Shown: piece by piece, positions 54,182-63,254 of the stretch
How the letters are laid out: each line of letters opens with the position of its first letter
How positions within the stretch are numbered: the stretch's first letter is position 1
DNA from: Streptomyces ureilyticus
GTDB taxonomy: Bacteria; Actinomycetota; Actinomycetes; Streptomycetales; Streptomycetaceae
Assembly (NCBI RefSeq): GCF_011045025.1
Contig: NZ_JAAKZX010000006.1
Coordinates: forward strand, 56,682-120,681
Reading direction: 5' to 3'
DNA length: 64,000 nucleotides
Translations under genes and position numbers: made by a program
Notes under the pieces: model-generated
Seen by the model: the letters and a program-made list of their open reading frames with translations, nothing else
Told to the model about the DNA's origin: nothing
Database searches by the model: none

Positions 54182-54631
54182 CTACGCCTTCTCCGCCAGC
54201 CGCCACAAATCCTCGCGCAACCGCGCGACGTCCGGCCCGCCGAGCCCCGTCGCCATGAGCAGCGCGCCCGGTACGCACTCCGCGCGCTCCCGCAGTTCCT
54301 CCCCGCGTGCCGTCACCGCGACGAGCACCGACCGCTCGTCCCGCGCCGACCGCTCACGCCGGACCAGGCCCGCCGCCTCCAGCCGCTTCAGGAGCGGGGA
54401 CACGGTGCCGTAGTCGAGCCGCAGGGCGGCCGCCAGCTCCTTGACCGGCGTCTCGCCGCGCTCCCACAGGACCAGCAGGACGAGGTACTGGGGATAGGTC
54501 AGGCCGAGCTCGTCGAGCAGCGGGCGGTACGCGGCCGTCACCGCGCGATGGGCGGCATACAGCGCGAAGCACAGCTGGTCGTCCAGGAGCAGCGATCCCT
54601 CGCGCGTGCCTGTGGTCTCCTCGTTCGTCAC
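54182..54631 (-). CDS. ohrR: MarR-family peroxide sensor OhrR
   Basis: 149 residues. The N-terminal sensing cysteine (Cys21 in DDQLCFALYAAHRAV) is the hallmark of OhrR; oxidation by organic peroxides releases the protein from DNA. The winged helix reads PVKELAAALRLDYGTVSPLL with KRLEAAGLVRRERS and DERSVLVAVT. Its GTG start overlaps the stop of the ECF ATPase gene (GTGA), so it can be translated from the metal-import transcript as well as regulate ohr 134 bp downstream. Confidence 0.92.
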   Translation of the reverse strand: MTNEETTGTREGSLLLDDQLCFALYAAHRAVTAAYRPLLDELGLTYPQYLVLLVLWERGETPVKELAAALRLDYGTVSPLLKRLEAAGLVRRERSARDERSVLVAVTARGEELRERAECVPGALLMATGLGGPDVARLREDLWRLAEKA

Positions 54632-55386
54632 GCGCCCATTGTCACGGAGGCCGGGTCGAAGCCGAACGGCAGCTCCAGGCGATGCTCACGCATCAACTCC
54701 TCGTCGGAGAGCAGTTCGCCCGTCTTTCCGTCCGCGGCGATCACTCCCTCGCTGAGGATCAGGGAGCGCGGGCACAGTTCGAGGGCGTACGGCAGGTCGT
54801 GGGTGACCATGAGGACCGTGACGTCCAACGACCGCAGGATGTCGGCGAGTTCGCGCCGTGAGGCGGGGTCGAGGTTGGACGACGGCTCGTCCAGGACCAG
54901 AATCTCCGGCTCCATCGCCAGCACGGTCGCGACCGCCACCCGGCGCCGCTGCCCGAAGGAGAGGTGGTGCGGGGGACGGTCGGCGAAGGCCTCCATGCCG
55001 ACCCGCTCCAGCGCTGTGCGGACCCGCGCTTCCAGCTCGGGCCCCTTCAGACCGGCCGCCGCGGGCCCGAAGGCCACGTCCTCGCGCACGGTCGGCATGA
55101 ACAGCTGGTCGTCCGGATCCTGGAAGACGATGCCGACCTTCCGCCGGATCTCCGCCATGTGCTTCTTGCCGACGGGCAGCCCGGCGACCGTCACGGTGCC
55201 GGTGCCGCCGGTCAGGATGCCGTTGAGGTGCAGTACGAGCGTGGTCTTCCCGGCGCCGTTCGGCCCGAGCAGCGCCACGCGTTCACCGCGCGCGACGGTG
55301 AAGTCGACGCCGAACAGGGCCTGGTGGCCGTCGGGATACGCGAAGGCCAGTCCGGCCACTTCCAAGGAGGGGGTCACAAGGTCCAT
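54628..55386 (-). CDS. cbiO: Nickel/cobalt ECF transporter ATPase
   Basis: 252 residues. Walker A GPNGAGKTTL, Q-loop VFQDPDDQLF, signature LSFGQRRRVA, Walker B ILVLDEPSSNLD and the switch His in VTHDLPYAL are complete, and the VFQDPDDQLF form is typical of ECF-type ATPases such as CbiO. It energises import through CbiM and CbiQ. ATG 55386 overlaps the cbiQ end by 13 bp. It is the third gene of the operon and is followed without a gap by ohrR. Confidence 0.92.
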   Translation of the reverse strand: MDLVTPSLEVAGLAFAYPDGHQALFGVDFTVARGERVALLGPNGAGKTTLVLHLNGILTGGTGTVTVAGLPVGKKHMAEIRRKVGIVFQDPDDQLFMPTVREDVAFGPAAAGLKGPELEARVRTALERVGMEAFADRPPHHLSFGQRRRVAVATVLAMEPEILVLDEPSSNLDPASRRELADILRSLDVTVLMVTHDLPYALELCPRSLILSEGVIAADGKTGELLSDEELMREHRLELPFGFDPASVTMGA

Positions 55387-56135
55387 CCCAACACGCAGAC
55401 GACGAGGGCGGCGACGGGCAGGGCAAGGGCGTACGACCACTGTGCCCGGGACGCGGTCACCTCGTCGATGACCGGCATGGAACCGGCGTAACCCCGGCTC
55501 ACCATGGCGAGATGCACCCGCTCCCCGCGCTCGTACGACCGGATGAACAGCGCGCCCGCCGACTTGGCGAGGACGCCCCAGGACCGTACGCCACGCGCCT
55601 CGAAGCCGCGCGACTCCCGCGCGATCTTCATCCGCCGCATCTCGTCCGCGATGACGTCGCCGTACCGGATCATGAACGAGGCGATCTGCACGAGGAGCGG
55701 CGGAAGCTTCAACCGCTGTAGTCCCAGGAGGAGTTCGCGCAGTTCCGTGGTCGAGGCGAGCAGTACGGAGGCGGCGACGCCGAGCGTGCCCTTGGCCAGT
55801 ACGTTCCAGGCGCCCCACAGGCCGTTCACGCTCAGGGACATGCCGAGTACGTCCACGCGCTCGCCCTGCGCCACGAACGGCATCAGTACCGCGAAGGCCA
55901 CGAACGGCACCTCGATCAGCAGCCGTTTCAGCAGGAATCCGGGCGGTACGCGCGCCGCGTACGCCACGCTCGCCAGCAGCAGTGCGTACAGCGCGAAGGC
56001 CCACATCGCCTCGCGCGGGGTCGACACGACGACGATGACGAAGGCGAAGACGGCCGCGAGTTTGGTGTGCGGCGGCAGGGCGTGCACGGGCGAGTGCCCG
56101 TGCCGGTAGAGCTTGTGCGCGTGGCCCGCACCCAT
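55374..56135 (-). CDS. cbiQ: Nickel/cobalt ECF transporter T component
   Basis: 253 residues. About five membrane helices, and the coupling-loop motif ARESRGFEARGVRSWG, with ERGERVHLAMVSRGY, both with the Ala-Arg-Gly signature that docks to the ATPase. It links CbiM to CbiO. It starts one base after the cbiM stop. The N-terminal GAGHAHKLYRHGHSPVH is His-rich, which fits a metal transporter. Confidence 0.92.
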   Translation of the reverse strand: MGAGHAHKLYRHGHSPVHALPPHTKLAAVFAFVIVVVSTPREAMWAFALYALLLASVAYAARVPPGFLLKRLLIEVPFVAFAVLMPFVAQGERVDVLGMSLSVNGLWGAWNVLAKGTLGVAASVLLASTTELRELLLGLQRLKLPPLLVQIASFMIRYGDVIADEMRRMKIARESRGFEARGVRSWGVLAKSAGALFIRSYERGERVHLAMVSRGYAGSMPVIDEVTASRAQWSYALALPVAALVVCVLGWTL

Positions 56136-56136
56136 G

Positions 56137-57186
56137 TCAGACGTTCTCGGGGACTGACGAGGGCGAGGTCTCGGTCGTACGGCGCTTGCGGACGGCCCAG
56201 AAGACGCCCGTGCCCGCGACCAGCGTGACGCCCACGCCGATCACGCCCGCGAGGCCGCCGGAGAGACGGGAGCTCATGATGCCCTCGATGCCGTAGTCGG
56301 CCAGCGGGGAGTCGGCGGCGGCGTGGTCCTCCACCTTGGAGTCGAAGCCCTTGTCGGCGGCGACCTTCTCCAGGCCGTCGGGGCTGGCGGAGGCGTAGAA
56401 GCTGACGAAACCGGCGAGGACGAGGGAGGCGGCGAGGCCCGCGAGCAGGACCTTGCGCGGGGAGCGGGCGGCGACGGGGGCGGGTTCGGCGGCCGGGGCG
56501 TCGACCAGCTCGCCGTTGACGCGGAGCTTGAGCGGGGCGGTCAGGCCGCGGGCGCCGTACACGAGGTCCGGTCGTACGGCGATGACGGCGCCGACCGTGA
56601 GCGCCGTGATCGCGGCCTCGCCGATGCCGATGAGGACGTGGACGCCGACCATCGCGGTGAGGACCTGACCGATGGGTACGTCCGTGGTGCCGCCGATCGC
56701 GTAGACGAACGTGAAGGCCGCGGCGGCGGCCGGCACGGAGAACACGGCGGCGATGAACGCGGAGACGGTAATGGAGCGGCGCTTCTTGGGCAGGAGTTTT
56801 ACAAGGCCGCGGAATACGGCGTACGCCACGACCGTGGTGACCACCGCCATGATCGTGATGTTCACGCCGAGCGCGGTGAGGCCGCCGTCCGCGAAGAGGA
56901 TGCCCTGCATGAGGAGGACGACCGAGACGCAGAGGACCCCTGTGTAGGGGCCCACGAGTATCGCGGCCAGCGCGCCGCCGAGGAGGTGGCCGCTGGTGCC
57001 TGCGGCGACGGGGAAGTTGAGCATCTGCACGGCGAAGATGAACGCGGCGACCAGGCCCGCGAGCGGGGCGGTCCGCTCGTCGAGTTCGCGCCGCGCGCCG
57101 CGCAGGCTCACGGCGACGGCTCCGGCGGCGACGACTCCGGTGGCCAGGGAGACGGGGGCGTTGATGAATCCGTCGGGCACGTGCAT
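56137..57186 (-). CDS. cbiM: Nickel/cobalt ECF transporter S component, CbiM-CbiN fusion
   Basis: 349 residues. The N-terminus MHVPDGFINAPVSLATGVVA holds the metal-binding His2 of CbiM/NikM, and GTSGHLLGG, then LLMQGILFADGGLTALGVNI, are the other conserved parts. After about residue 235 a CbiN-like part follows: a helix, the PDGLE motif (SPDGLEKVA), an external loop and a final helix. The fusion replaces a separate CbiN. A Nur-box-like site about 60 bp upstream suggests nickel rather than cobalt; no B12 riboswitch is seen. Confidence 0.92.
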   Translation of the reverse strand: MHVPDGFINAPVSLATGVVAAGAVAVSLRGARRELDERTAPLAGLVAAFIFAVQMLNFPVAAGTSGHLLGGALAAILVGPYTGVLCVSVVLLMQGILFADGGLTALGVNITIMAVVTTVVAYAVFRGLVKLLPKKRRSITVSAFIAAVFSVPAAAAAFTFVYAIGGTTDVPIGQVLTAMVGVHVLIGIGEAAITALTVGAVIAVRPDLVYGARGLTAPLKLRVNGELVDAPAAEPAPVAARSPRKVLLAGLAASLVLAGFVSFYASASPDGLEKVAADKGFDSKVEDHAAADSPLADYGIEGIMSSRLSGGLAGVIGVGVTLVAGTGVFWAVRKRRTTETSPSSVPENV

Positions 57187-57245
57187 GGATGGGCTCCGCT
57201 TCCGGGGTCCGGCCGGCTGGCTAACCGTTTGATGATAGTGCCTTG

Positions 57246-57262
57246 TTGCGAACGGCTTGCAA
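57246..57262 (-). promoter_or_regulatory. Nur-box-like operator of the ECF operon
   Basis: TTGCGA-N5-TTGCAA matches, with one change, the consensus TTGCAA-N5-TTGCAA that I recall for the nickel-responsive repressor Nur of Streptomyces coelicolor. It lies 60 bp upstream of cbiM. TATCAT (57237-57232 on the minus strand) may be the -10. Confidence 0.6.
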
Positions 57263-57390
57263 GAGCGAGGTTTCCATCAATAGCTTCAGCGACAGTTTGG
57301 GGGCGCAATCCAGGAAATATGCGACATTGGATAGAAATCACTACAAAGGGTTCTCACAGGGTCCCTGGACCCCCGGCGAAGGAGCGGCCG

Positions 57391-57735
57391 ATGTCCGCCG
57401 TCGAGCAGTACGCGCGCGCCCACATCGTCACGGACTCGGCGCAGGAGGCGCCCGCCGTCCCGGTAGCCCTCCGCTATGACCCCGAGGCCGAGCCGGCCGA
57501 GGTGCACGTCACCCTTCCCGGGCGGCACGAGTGGGTTGTCGCGCGCGACCTTCTCGAGCGGGGGTTGCGCACGCCGGCCGAGGCCGGTGACGTACGCATA
57601 TGGCCGTGCGGCCGGGTCCAGACGGTGATGGAGTTCCACTCGCCGGAGGGGGTGGCGGTGGTGCAGTTCGACGAGAAGGCGCTGATCCGCTTCTTGCGGC
57701 GGACGTATATGGCGGGCGCGCCGGTGGCACACTGA
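57391..57735 (+). CDS. ssgE: SsgA-like sporulation/cell division protein
   Basis: 114 residues of the SALP family, found only in spore-forming actinomycetes. The core VPVALRYDPEAEPAEVHVTL, the EWVVARDLLERGL block and DVRIWPCGRVQTVMEFHSPE match the family. Members localise or time division and wall remodelling during sporulation; SsgE has been linked to spore autolysis and release. The neighbourhood (ECF transporter on one side, two PBPs and pmt on the other) matches the ssgE locus of S. coelicolor as I remember it, hence the name. AAGGAG precedes ATG 57391. Confidence 0.8.
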   Translation: MSAVEQYARAHIVTDSAQEAPAVPVALRYDPEAEPAEVHVTLPGRHEWVVARDLLERGLRTPAEAGDVRIWPCGRVQTVMEFHSPEGVAVVQFDEKALIRFLRRTYMAGAPVAH

Positions 57736-57822
57736 GCGCTCCCGCCGGGAGGTGCAGTTCGACTCTGCGGGTCCGTTGCGGCTGGTCGCTCCCCCATCGC
57801 GGCGGAGCCGCACATTGAAACA

Positions 57823-57851
57823 GCCCCGCGCCTCTTAAAGGGACGCGGGGC
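57823..57851. terminator. Bidirectional terminator
   Basis: GCCCCGCG (57823-57830) pairs with CGCGGGGC (57844-57851) around an imperfect CCT..AGG inner stem, between the convergent ssgE and PBP genes. Confidence 0.65.
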
Positions 57852-57881
57852 CGCACCGGACTTTGGTAAGTCCGCGTAGCT

Positions 57882-59576
57882 TCAGCTACCCGCCTTCAAC
57901 ATCGCCGCCACTAGCGGACCTGCGGCCTCGCCGCCGTGCCCGCCCTGCTGCACCACGCCGGCGGCAGCCAAGTCGCCCTTCCACGCCGTGAACCAGCCGT
58001 TGGGCTTCTTCTGGCCGTCGACCTCCGCGGAGCCGGTCTTCGCGCCGGAGTCGGAGCCGAGGCCGGCCATCGCCTCGGCGGCCGTTCCCGCCGCGGCCGT
58101 GTACTGCAGCATCGACTGCAACTGGGCCCGCGTGGACGAGGAAAGCGAACGGGGCGCCTTCGCCAACGTACGGTCGTCGACGTCCGGAGACACCAGGTAC
58201 GGCTGGTGGAAGGTGCCCGTCTTCGCCGTCGCGACGACCGACGCCATGTTCAGCGGGTTCATCCGGACCGCGCCCTGGCCGATCAGCGAAGCCGCCATCT
58301 GGGCGTCCGACTGCACCGGCACCGCGCCGTCGAAGGTGGACACCCCGATCTGCCAGTCGTTCTTGCCGAGCCCGAAGACCTCCTGGGCCTGCTTCGTCAG
58401 ATCGTCGTCGCTCAGCTCCGGGGCCTGGCTGATGAAGGCCGTGTTGCAGGACCGCGCGAAGCTCGCCTTGAACGTGCCGCCCTTGATCTCGAACTTGTCG
58501 TCGTTCTGGAACTTCCAGCCGCCGTACTTGAAGTACTTGGGGCACGGGTGCTGCTTGTCCATCGACGCGAGCCCCTTGTCGAGGAGCAGCGACGCCGTGA
58601 TGACCTTCATCGTGGAGCCGGGCGCAAGGGAACCCTGGAAGGCGGTGTTGAAGCCGTGGCCGGAGTTCGCGACGGCCAGGATCTCGCCCGTCGACGCCTT
58701 CGTCGTGACCAGCGACGCCTTGGGCTTCTTGGAAACCTGCTCCTCGGCGGTCGCCTGGAGGCTCGGATTGAGGGTCGTACGGACCGTGCCGGGCGTCCCC
58801 TTGCTCAGCTCCAGCAGCGTCTTGTCGGGGGTTTCCTCGTCACCCTCGGTCGCCTTGGCGGAGTCGGCCGAGGAGCCCTTGCGGACCACACGCAGCTCGA
58901 TGCCCGCCTTGCCGCCGGCCTTCTTGCCGTACTTCTCGCGCAGGCCGTCGAGGACCGTCCCCAGGGACGGGTACTTGGCCGTGGTCAGCTCCCCGCCGTC
59001 CCGGTCGAGCGCCTTGACCGGCGGCGTCCCGGCCTCCCCGGTGACCAGCCGGTCGCCGTCCTGAAGGTCCGGGTGGACGACGGCGGACTGCCAGTCGACC
59101 AGCGGCTTTCCGTCCTCGGCCCGGCGGACGACGGTGAGCTGGGAGTCGTACGCGAGGGGCTTGGTCTGGCCCTTGTAGGAGACGGTGCCCTTGACCGAGA
59201 ACGGCATCTTCGCGCCGGTTCTGGTGCCGGGCGTGAGCGTCACGTCCTTGATGTGCGCCTCTTTGCCGAACCCCGTCAGCAGCGTACGGGCCGCCGCCGT
59301 GTCGTTCGTGGTGGCGGCGGCCTCGGTGACGTCACCGCTCTGCCAGGCCGTGAGGAACGTCGTGGCCGCCGACTTGACCTCGGCCGCCGACAGCGGGCCG
59401 GTCTTCACGGCCGCCTTGCGTTCGGCGGCTGTCGACGCGCTGTCGTCGGCCGCCGCCCCACCGCCGTACACGGTGTAGACGCCGAACCCCGCCCCAGCGA
59501 CGACCACGGCGATCATCCCCCCGATGACGGCGGGCTTCGTCCTGCCGCGCTCTCCGGCGCGTCCCCTGTTCCCCAC
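57882..59576 (-). CDS. Class B penicillin-binding protein (transpeptidase)
   Basis: 564 residues. One N-terminal membrane helix (AVIGGMIAVVVAGAGFGVYT), an NTF2-like domain (about 60-165; FLTAWQSGDVTEAAATTNDT), a dimerisation part and a C-terminal transpeptidase with all motifs: STMK (Ser321, Lys324), SCN (Ser376) and KTGSAEVDG (Lys513). The NTF2-like domain recalls PBP2a-type enzymes, and no glycosyltransferase domain is present. GTG 59576 is the start. It has a paralogue directly upstream and lies in an envelope cluster with ssgE and pmt, so a role in spore-wall or septal peptidoglycan cross-linking is likely. Confidence 0.92.
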   Translation of the reverse strand: MGNRGRAGERGRTKPAVIGGMIAVVVAGAGFGVYTVYGGGAAADDSASTAAERKAAVKTGPLSAAEVKSAATTFLTAWQSGDVTEAAATTNDTAAARTLLTGFGKEAHIKDVTLTPGTRTGAKMPFSVKGTVSYKGQTKPLAYDSQLTVVRRAEDGKPLVDWQSAVVHPDLQDGDRLVTGEAGTPPVKALDRDGGELTTAKYPSLGTVLDGLREKYGKKAGGKAGIELRVVRKGSSADSAKATEGDEETPDKTLLELSKGTPGTVRTTLNPSLQATAEEQVSKKPKASLVTTKASTGEILAVANSGHGFNTAFQGSLAPGSTMKVITASLLLDKGLASMDKQHPCPKYFKYGGWKFQNDDKFEIKGGTFKASFARSCNTAFISQAPELSDDDLTKQAQEVFGLGKNDWQIGVSTFDGAVPVQSDAQMAASLIGQGAVRMNPLNMASVVATAKTGTFHQPYLVSPDVDDRTLAKAPRSLSSSTRAQLQSMLQYTAAAGTAAEAMAGLGSDSGAKTGSAEVDGQKKPNGWFTAWKGDLAAAGVVQQGGHGGEAAGPLVAAMLKAGS

Positions 59577-59670
59577 GGCTCCCGTTCCTCCGCTGTTGCC
59601 TCAGTACTCCCACGTTCCACTTAGAGAACGAGAGCCAACAGCCTAGGGTCCCCGTGTGACAGACGGGACC

Positions 59671-61293
59671 TCAAGCGGACGCTCGTAGCACGGCTGCGAC
59701 AATCGGGCCCGCCGCGTCGCCGCCCCGGCCGGCCTCCTGCGCCATGGCCGCCGCCGCGATGTCGTCGCGGTAGCCGGTGAACCAGCTGTCGGACGTCTTC
59801 CGCCCGTCGACCTCGGCTGAACCGGTCTTCGCGCCGATGCTGCCGCCGCCCACGTCACCCATCACCTTGGCCGCGGTACCGCTGACCGCGGTGCGGTTCA
59901 TCATCTGGCGGAGTTGCGCGACCGTACCCGCGTCCAGGCCCTTCGCGGCGGCCAGTTCACGGTCGTCGAGGCTCTGCGGCACGATCACCGGCTGACGGAA
60001 GGCGCCGGTTATGGCGGTCGCGGTGACGGAGGCCATGTTGAGGGGGCTCATCTGAATCTCGCCCTGGCCGAGCATGTTGGCCGCCGTGTCGGGGCCGCCG
60101 GAGGCCGGGACGGAGCCGTCGAAGGAGGCGATGCCGGTCTTCCAGTTGTCCTGCCCGAGACCGAAGCGCTCCTGGGCCTCCTTCGTGAGCGAGTCGACCT
60201 TCACCTCGTCCGCGTACTTCACGAACGCCGTGTTGCAGGAGAGCGCGAAGCTCTCCGAGAGGGTCGCGTTGTCGTTGGGCTTCATGCCCTCGATGTTCTT
60301 GAAGGTCTGGCTCTGCCAGGTCGCGTCCGCCGGGCAGGGCGCGGGTCCAGTCGCGGTCGTGATGCCGTTGTCGATCAGTGTCGCCGCGGAGACGATCTTC
60401 ATCGTGGAGCCCGGCGCCAGCTGCCCCTGGAACGCCGCGTTGAACTCGCCGAACCCGTGGTTGGCGACCGCCAGCACCTCCCCGGTGCTCGGCTTCACCG
60501 CGACCACCGACGACTTGGAGTACTCCTTGACCGCCTTCTCCGCGGCGGCCTGCGCGCCCGCGCTGAGCGTCGTAGTCAGCTTGCCCGGCTCGCCCTTCGC
60601 GAGCGTGACGAGCGTCTTGTCGCCCGCTTCCTCGTCCGAGCTCCGGATCGCCAGCTCGACGCCCGGGGTGCCGCCCGCACTGTCGCCGTACTTCTTCCGC
60701 AGCTGGTCCAGGATCGGCCCGAGCGAGGGGTACTTCTCCTCGGTCAGCACGGTGCCGTTCCGGTCCACCGCCTCGATCGGCGGGCTCGCCGCCTCACCCG
60801 TGACCAGGGAGTCCCCCTCCGCCAGATCCGGGTGCAGCACGGTCGGCTCCCAGTCGACCAGCGCCCGCCCTGTGGTGTCCCCGCGGACGACGGTCAGCTC
60901 GCTCTTGTACGACAGGGGCTTGCTCTTCCCCTCGTACGACACCGTGGCCGCGACCGAGAACGGGACCGTTCCGCCCGACGGCGTACCCGGCGTGATCTTC
61001 ACGTCGGTCAGATGCGCCTCGGTGCGGTAGCCGGCGAACAGTGGCTGGGCCACACCCGCGTTGTTCGTGTACTCGGCGGCCTTGGCCGCCTTCCCCTGCT
61101 CCCAGGCCGCGAAGAACTTCTCGCTGGTCTCCTTGACCTCGTCACCCGACGGCGGGCCGGTCTTCACCGTCTCGCCCCGGGCGTCCGAGCCCCCGGCGAT
61201 CGCCGACACGATGTTGAACGCGCCGTATCCGGCACCCCCGACCATCACCGCGAACACCCCGCCCACAATGGCGGTCTTCGCCCCCTTGCGCAT
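59671..61293 (-). CDS. Class B penicillin-binding protein (transpeptidase), paralogue
   Basis: 540 residues, the same plan as the next gene: a membrane helix (IVGGVFAVMVGGAGYGAF), an NTF2-like domain (FFAAWEQGKAAKAAEYTNNA), then a transpeptidase with STMK (Ser296, Lys299), SCN and KTGSAEVDG (Lys489). The two proteins share long blocks such as NMASVTAT/NMASVVAT and YPSLGPILDQLR, so they arose by duplication. ATG 61293 follows GGGGAGGGG. A 26-nt palindrome lies 21 bp upstream and would form a hairpin just before the ribosome site. Confidence 0.92.
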   Translation of the reverse strand: MRKGAKTAIVGGVFAVMVGGAGYGAFNIVSAIAGGSDARGETVKTGPPSGDEVKETSEKFFAAWEQGKAAKAAEYTNNAGVAQPLFAGYRTEAHLTDVKITPGTPSGGTVPFSVAATVSYEGKSKPLSYKSELTVVRGDTTGRALVDWEPTVLHPDLAEGDSLVTGEAASPPIEAVDRNGTVLTEEKYPSLGPILDQLRKKYGDSAGGTPGVELAIRSSDEEAGDKTLVTLAKGEPGKLTTTLSAGAQAAAEKAVKEYSKSSVVAVKPSTGEVLAVANHGFGEFNAAFQGQLAPGSTMKIVSAATLIDNGITTATGPAPCPADATWQSQTFKNIEGMKPNDNATLSESFALSCNTAFVKYADEVKVDSLTKEAQERFGLGQDNWKTGIASFDGSVPASGGPDTAANMLGQGEIQMSPLNMASVTATAITGAFRQPVIVPQSLDDRELAAAKGLDAGTVAQLRQMMNRTAVSGTAAKVMGDVGGGSIGAKTGSAEVDGRKTSDSWFTGYRDDIAAAAMAQEAGRGGDAAGPIVAAVLRASA

Positions 61294-61313
61294 AGCGCGA
61301 TCCCCTCCCCATG

Positions 61314-61339
61314 GCCTTTCTGAACGTGTTCAGAAAGGC
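61314..61339 (-). promoter_or_regulatory. 26-nt palindrome before the PBP gene
   Basis: GCCTTTCTGAAC-GT-GTTCAGAAAGGC, 12-bp arms with a 2-nt spacer, between the pmt stop and the PBP start. Its position just ahead of the Shine-Dalgarno suits either a repressor site or a translation-controlling hairpin. Confidence 0.6.
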
Positions 61340-61452
61340 GCTCATCTATCGCACTGTATGCGGGAGGAGGGGAACGTGTGGCCGCTGTTCCCTGATTGTT
61401 AAGCCGAGGTCTCCGGTCCGGGGACCGCCCCCGGACCGCCTCAAATCGCCCT

Positions 61453-63192
61453 TCAAACCCAGGTGTCCAGCCACATTCGTGATCGCCAGGTGTCTATCGG
61501 GATGGCCTGGCCGGTGTAGATCGGCCAGAAATAGACGAAGTTCCAGGCGATCAGCAGGACCAGGACGCCCGCCGTGGCCGCGCCCGCCACGCGGCGGCGT
61601 TCGCTCGAACCGGGCGGGCCCAGGATCGCGCCGATCATCATCGCCAGGGCCAGGCAGAGGAAGGGCAGGAAGACGATCGCGTAGAAGAAGAAGATCGTGC
61701 GCTCCTGGTACATGAACCAGGGCAGATAGCCGGCCGCGATACCGCAGACGATCGCGCCCGCGCGCCAGTCGCGGCGGAAGAACCAGCGCCACAGCACATA
61801 GAGGACCGCGAGGCCGGCGGCCCACCACAGCAGGGGCGTGCCGAGGGCGAGGACCTCGCGGGCGCACTTCTCGCCCGCGTCGACGGGGCAGCCGTCCTTG
61901 CCGGGCTGCGGGGACTCGTAGAAGTACGAGACCGGGCGGCCGGTGACGATCCAGCTCCACGGGTTCGACTGGTACGTGTGCGCCGAGGTGAGGCCGACAT
62001 GGAACTCGTACACCTGGTGCTCGTAGTGCCACAGGCTGCGCACCCAGTCGGGCAGGAACGTCCAGTTGCCGCCCTTGCCCTCGGTGGCCGCCCAGTTGCG
62101 GAAGTAGGCGCCGCTGCCGTCGGAGGGGGACAGGATCCAGCCGGTCCAGGAGGCCAGGTACGTGACGATCGCGACCGGCACGGTCGCCACGAACGCCAGG
62201 CCGGTGTCGCGCTGGAGCACCGCCTTGTACGGGTGCCGGGCGCCCGCGACCCTGCGTGAGCCGACGTCCCACAGGACCGTCAGCAGGCAGAACGCGACCA
62301 GGACGTACAGGCCGTTCCACTTGGTGCCGAAGGCGAGGCCGAGCATCAGGCCTGCCGCCCAGCGCCAGGGACGCAGGCCGAGACGGGTGTGTTCCGCCGT
62401 GTACGCGTCGGGGCGTACGACTCCGTCCTCGTCCGGCGGCAGAGCGGCGGCGAGGCGTGCGCGCGTCCTGTCCCGGTCGATGAGCAGGCAGCCGAAGGCC
62501 GCGAGCACGAAGAACATCAGCACCTGGTCGAGCAGCGCCGTGCGGCTCATCACGAAGTGCAGCCCGTCGACGGCCATCAGGGCGCCCGCGAGACAGCCGA
62601 GGAACGTCGAGCGGAACAGTCGGCGGCCGATCCGGCACAGCATCAGCACCGACAGCGTGCCGAGCAGGGCCGTCATGAACCGCCAGCCGAAGGGCGTGAA
62701 CCCGAACAGCCACTCGCCGAGCCCGATCACGTACTTGCCGACCGGCGGATGGACGACGTACGCGGCCTCCGACGGGATCGGGACGTCGCCGTTCCTCTGC
62801 AGGATCAGCTCGTTGGCGTCCTTGGCCCAGTTGACCTCGTACCCGCGGTGGATCAGCGCCCAGGCGTCCTTGGCGTAGTACGTCTCGTCGAATATCACCG
62901 CCTTCGGGCTGCCCAGGTTCCAGAACCGCGTCAGGCCCGCGAGGAGTGTGATCAGCAGCGGGCCCGCCCAGGCCGACCAGCGCACCACGAGCGCGGCGGT
63001 CGGCTTCGTCAGCCCGAACGCCATCCACAGACGCGGGCTGGGCTGGGCGTACGCGGGCACCAGACGGTCACGGACGTCGCTTCTGGCCGGGCTCGTGTAG
63101 CCGAACCGGCGAAGCCGCAGCTGCCACGACGGCCGCTGCTCTTCGATGCCCTGTTCCTTCCGGAGGTCCGTGTGGGACGCGGTACTGGTCAC
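61453..63192 (-). CDS. pmt: Protein O-mannosyltransferase
   Basis: 579 residues of the GT39 PMT family with about 11-12 helices. The catalytic acidic pair is in [13 protein letters not shown] (Asp102, Glu103), and [18 protein letters not shown], then [12 protein letters not shown], are conserved loops. It transfers mannose from polyprenyl phosphate to secreted proteins at the membrane; in S. coelicolor it is needed for phage infection and antibiotic tolerance. GTG 63192 has no clear ribosome site, and TACGAT on the minus strand (63204-63199) ends six bases before it, so the mRNA may be leaderless. It is divergent from rsmI. Confidence 0.93.
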   Translation of the reverse strand: MTSTASHTDLRKEQGIEEQRPSWQLRLRRFGYTSPARSDVRDRLVPAYAQPSPRLWMAFGLTKPTAALVVRWSAWAGPLLITLLAGLTRFWNLGSPKAVIFDETYYAKDAWALIHRGYEVNWAKDANELILQRNGDVPIPSEAAYVVHPPVGKYVIGLGEWLFGFTPFGWRFMTALLGTLSVLMLCRIGRRLFRSTFLGCLAGALMAVDGLHFVMSRTALLDQVLMFFVLAAFGCLLIDRDRTRARLAAALPPDEDGVVRPDAYTAEHTRLGLRPWRWAAGLMLGLAFGTKWNGLYVLVAFCLLTVLWDVGSRRVAGARHPYKAVLQRDTGLAFVATVPVAIVTYLASWTGWILSPSDGSGAYFRNWAATEGKGGNWTFLPDWVRSLWHYEHQVYEFHVGLTSAHTYQSNPWSWIVTGRPVSYFYESPQPGKDGCPVDAGEKCAREVLALGTPLLWWAAGLAVLYVLWRWFFRRDWRAGAIVCGIAAGYLPWFMYQERTIFFFYAIVFLPFLCLALAMMIGAILGPPGSSERRRVAGAATAGVLVLLIAWNFVYFWPIYTGQAIPIDTWRSRMWLDTWV

Positions 63193-63254
63193 CGCGCCAT
63201 CGTAGGGAACCCTTCTGTGCGAGGCCCCTTTATCGGCCCTGCGAGGATGGAACC

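Noticed and set aside
57187..57390. Cobalamin riboswitch before cbiM
   Set aside because: No B12 box and the gap is too short; a Nur-like site fits better.
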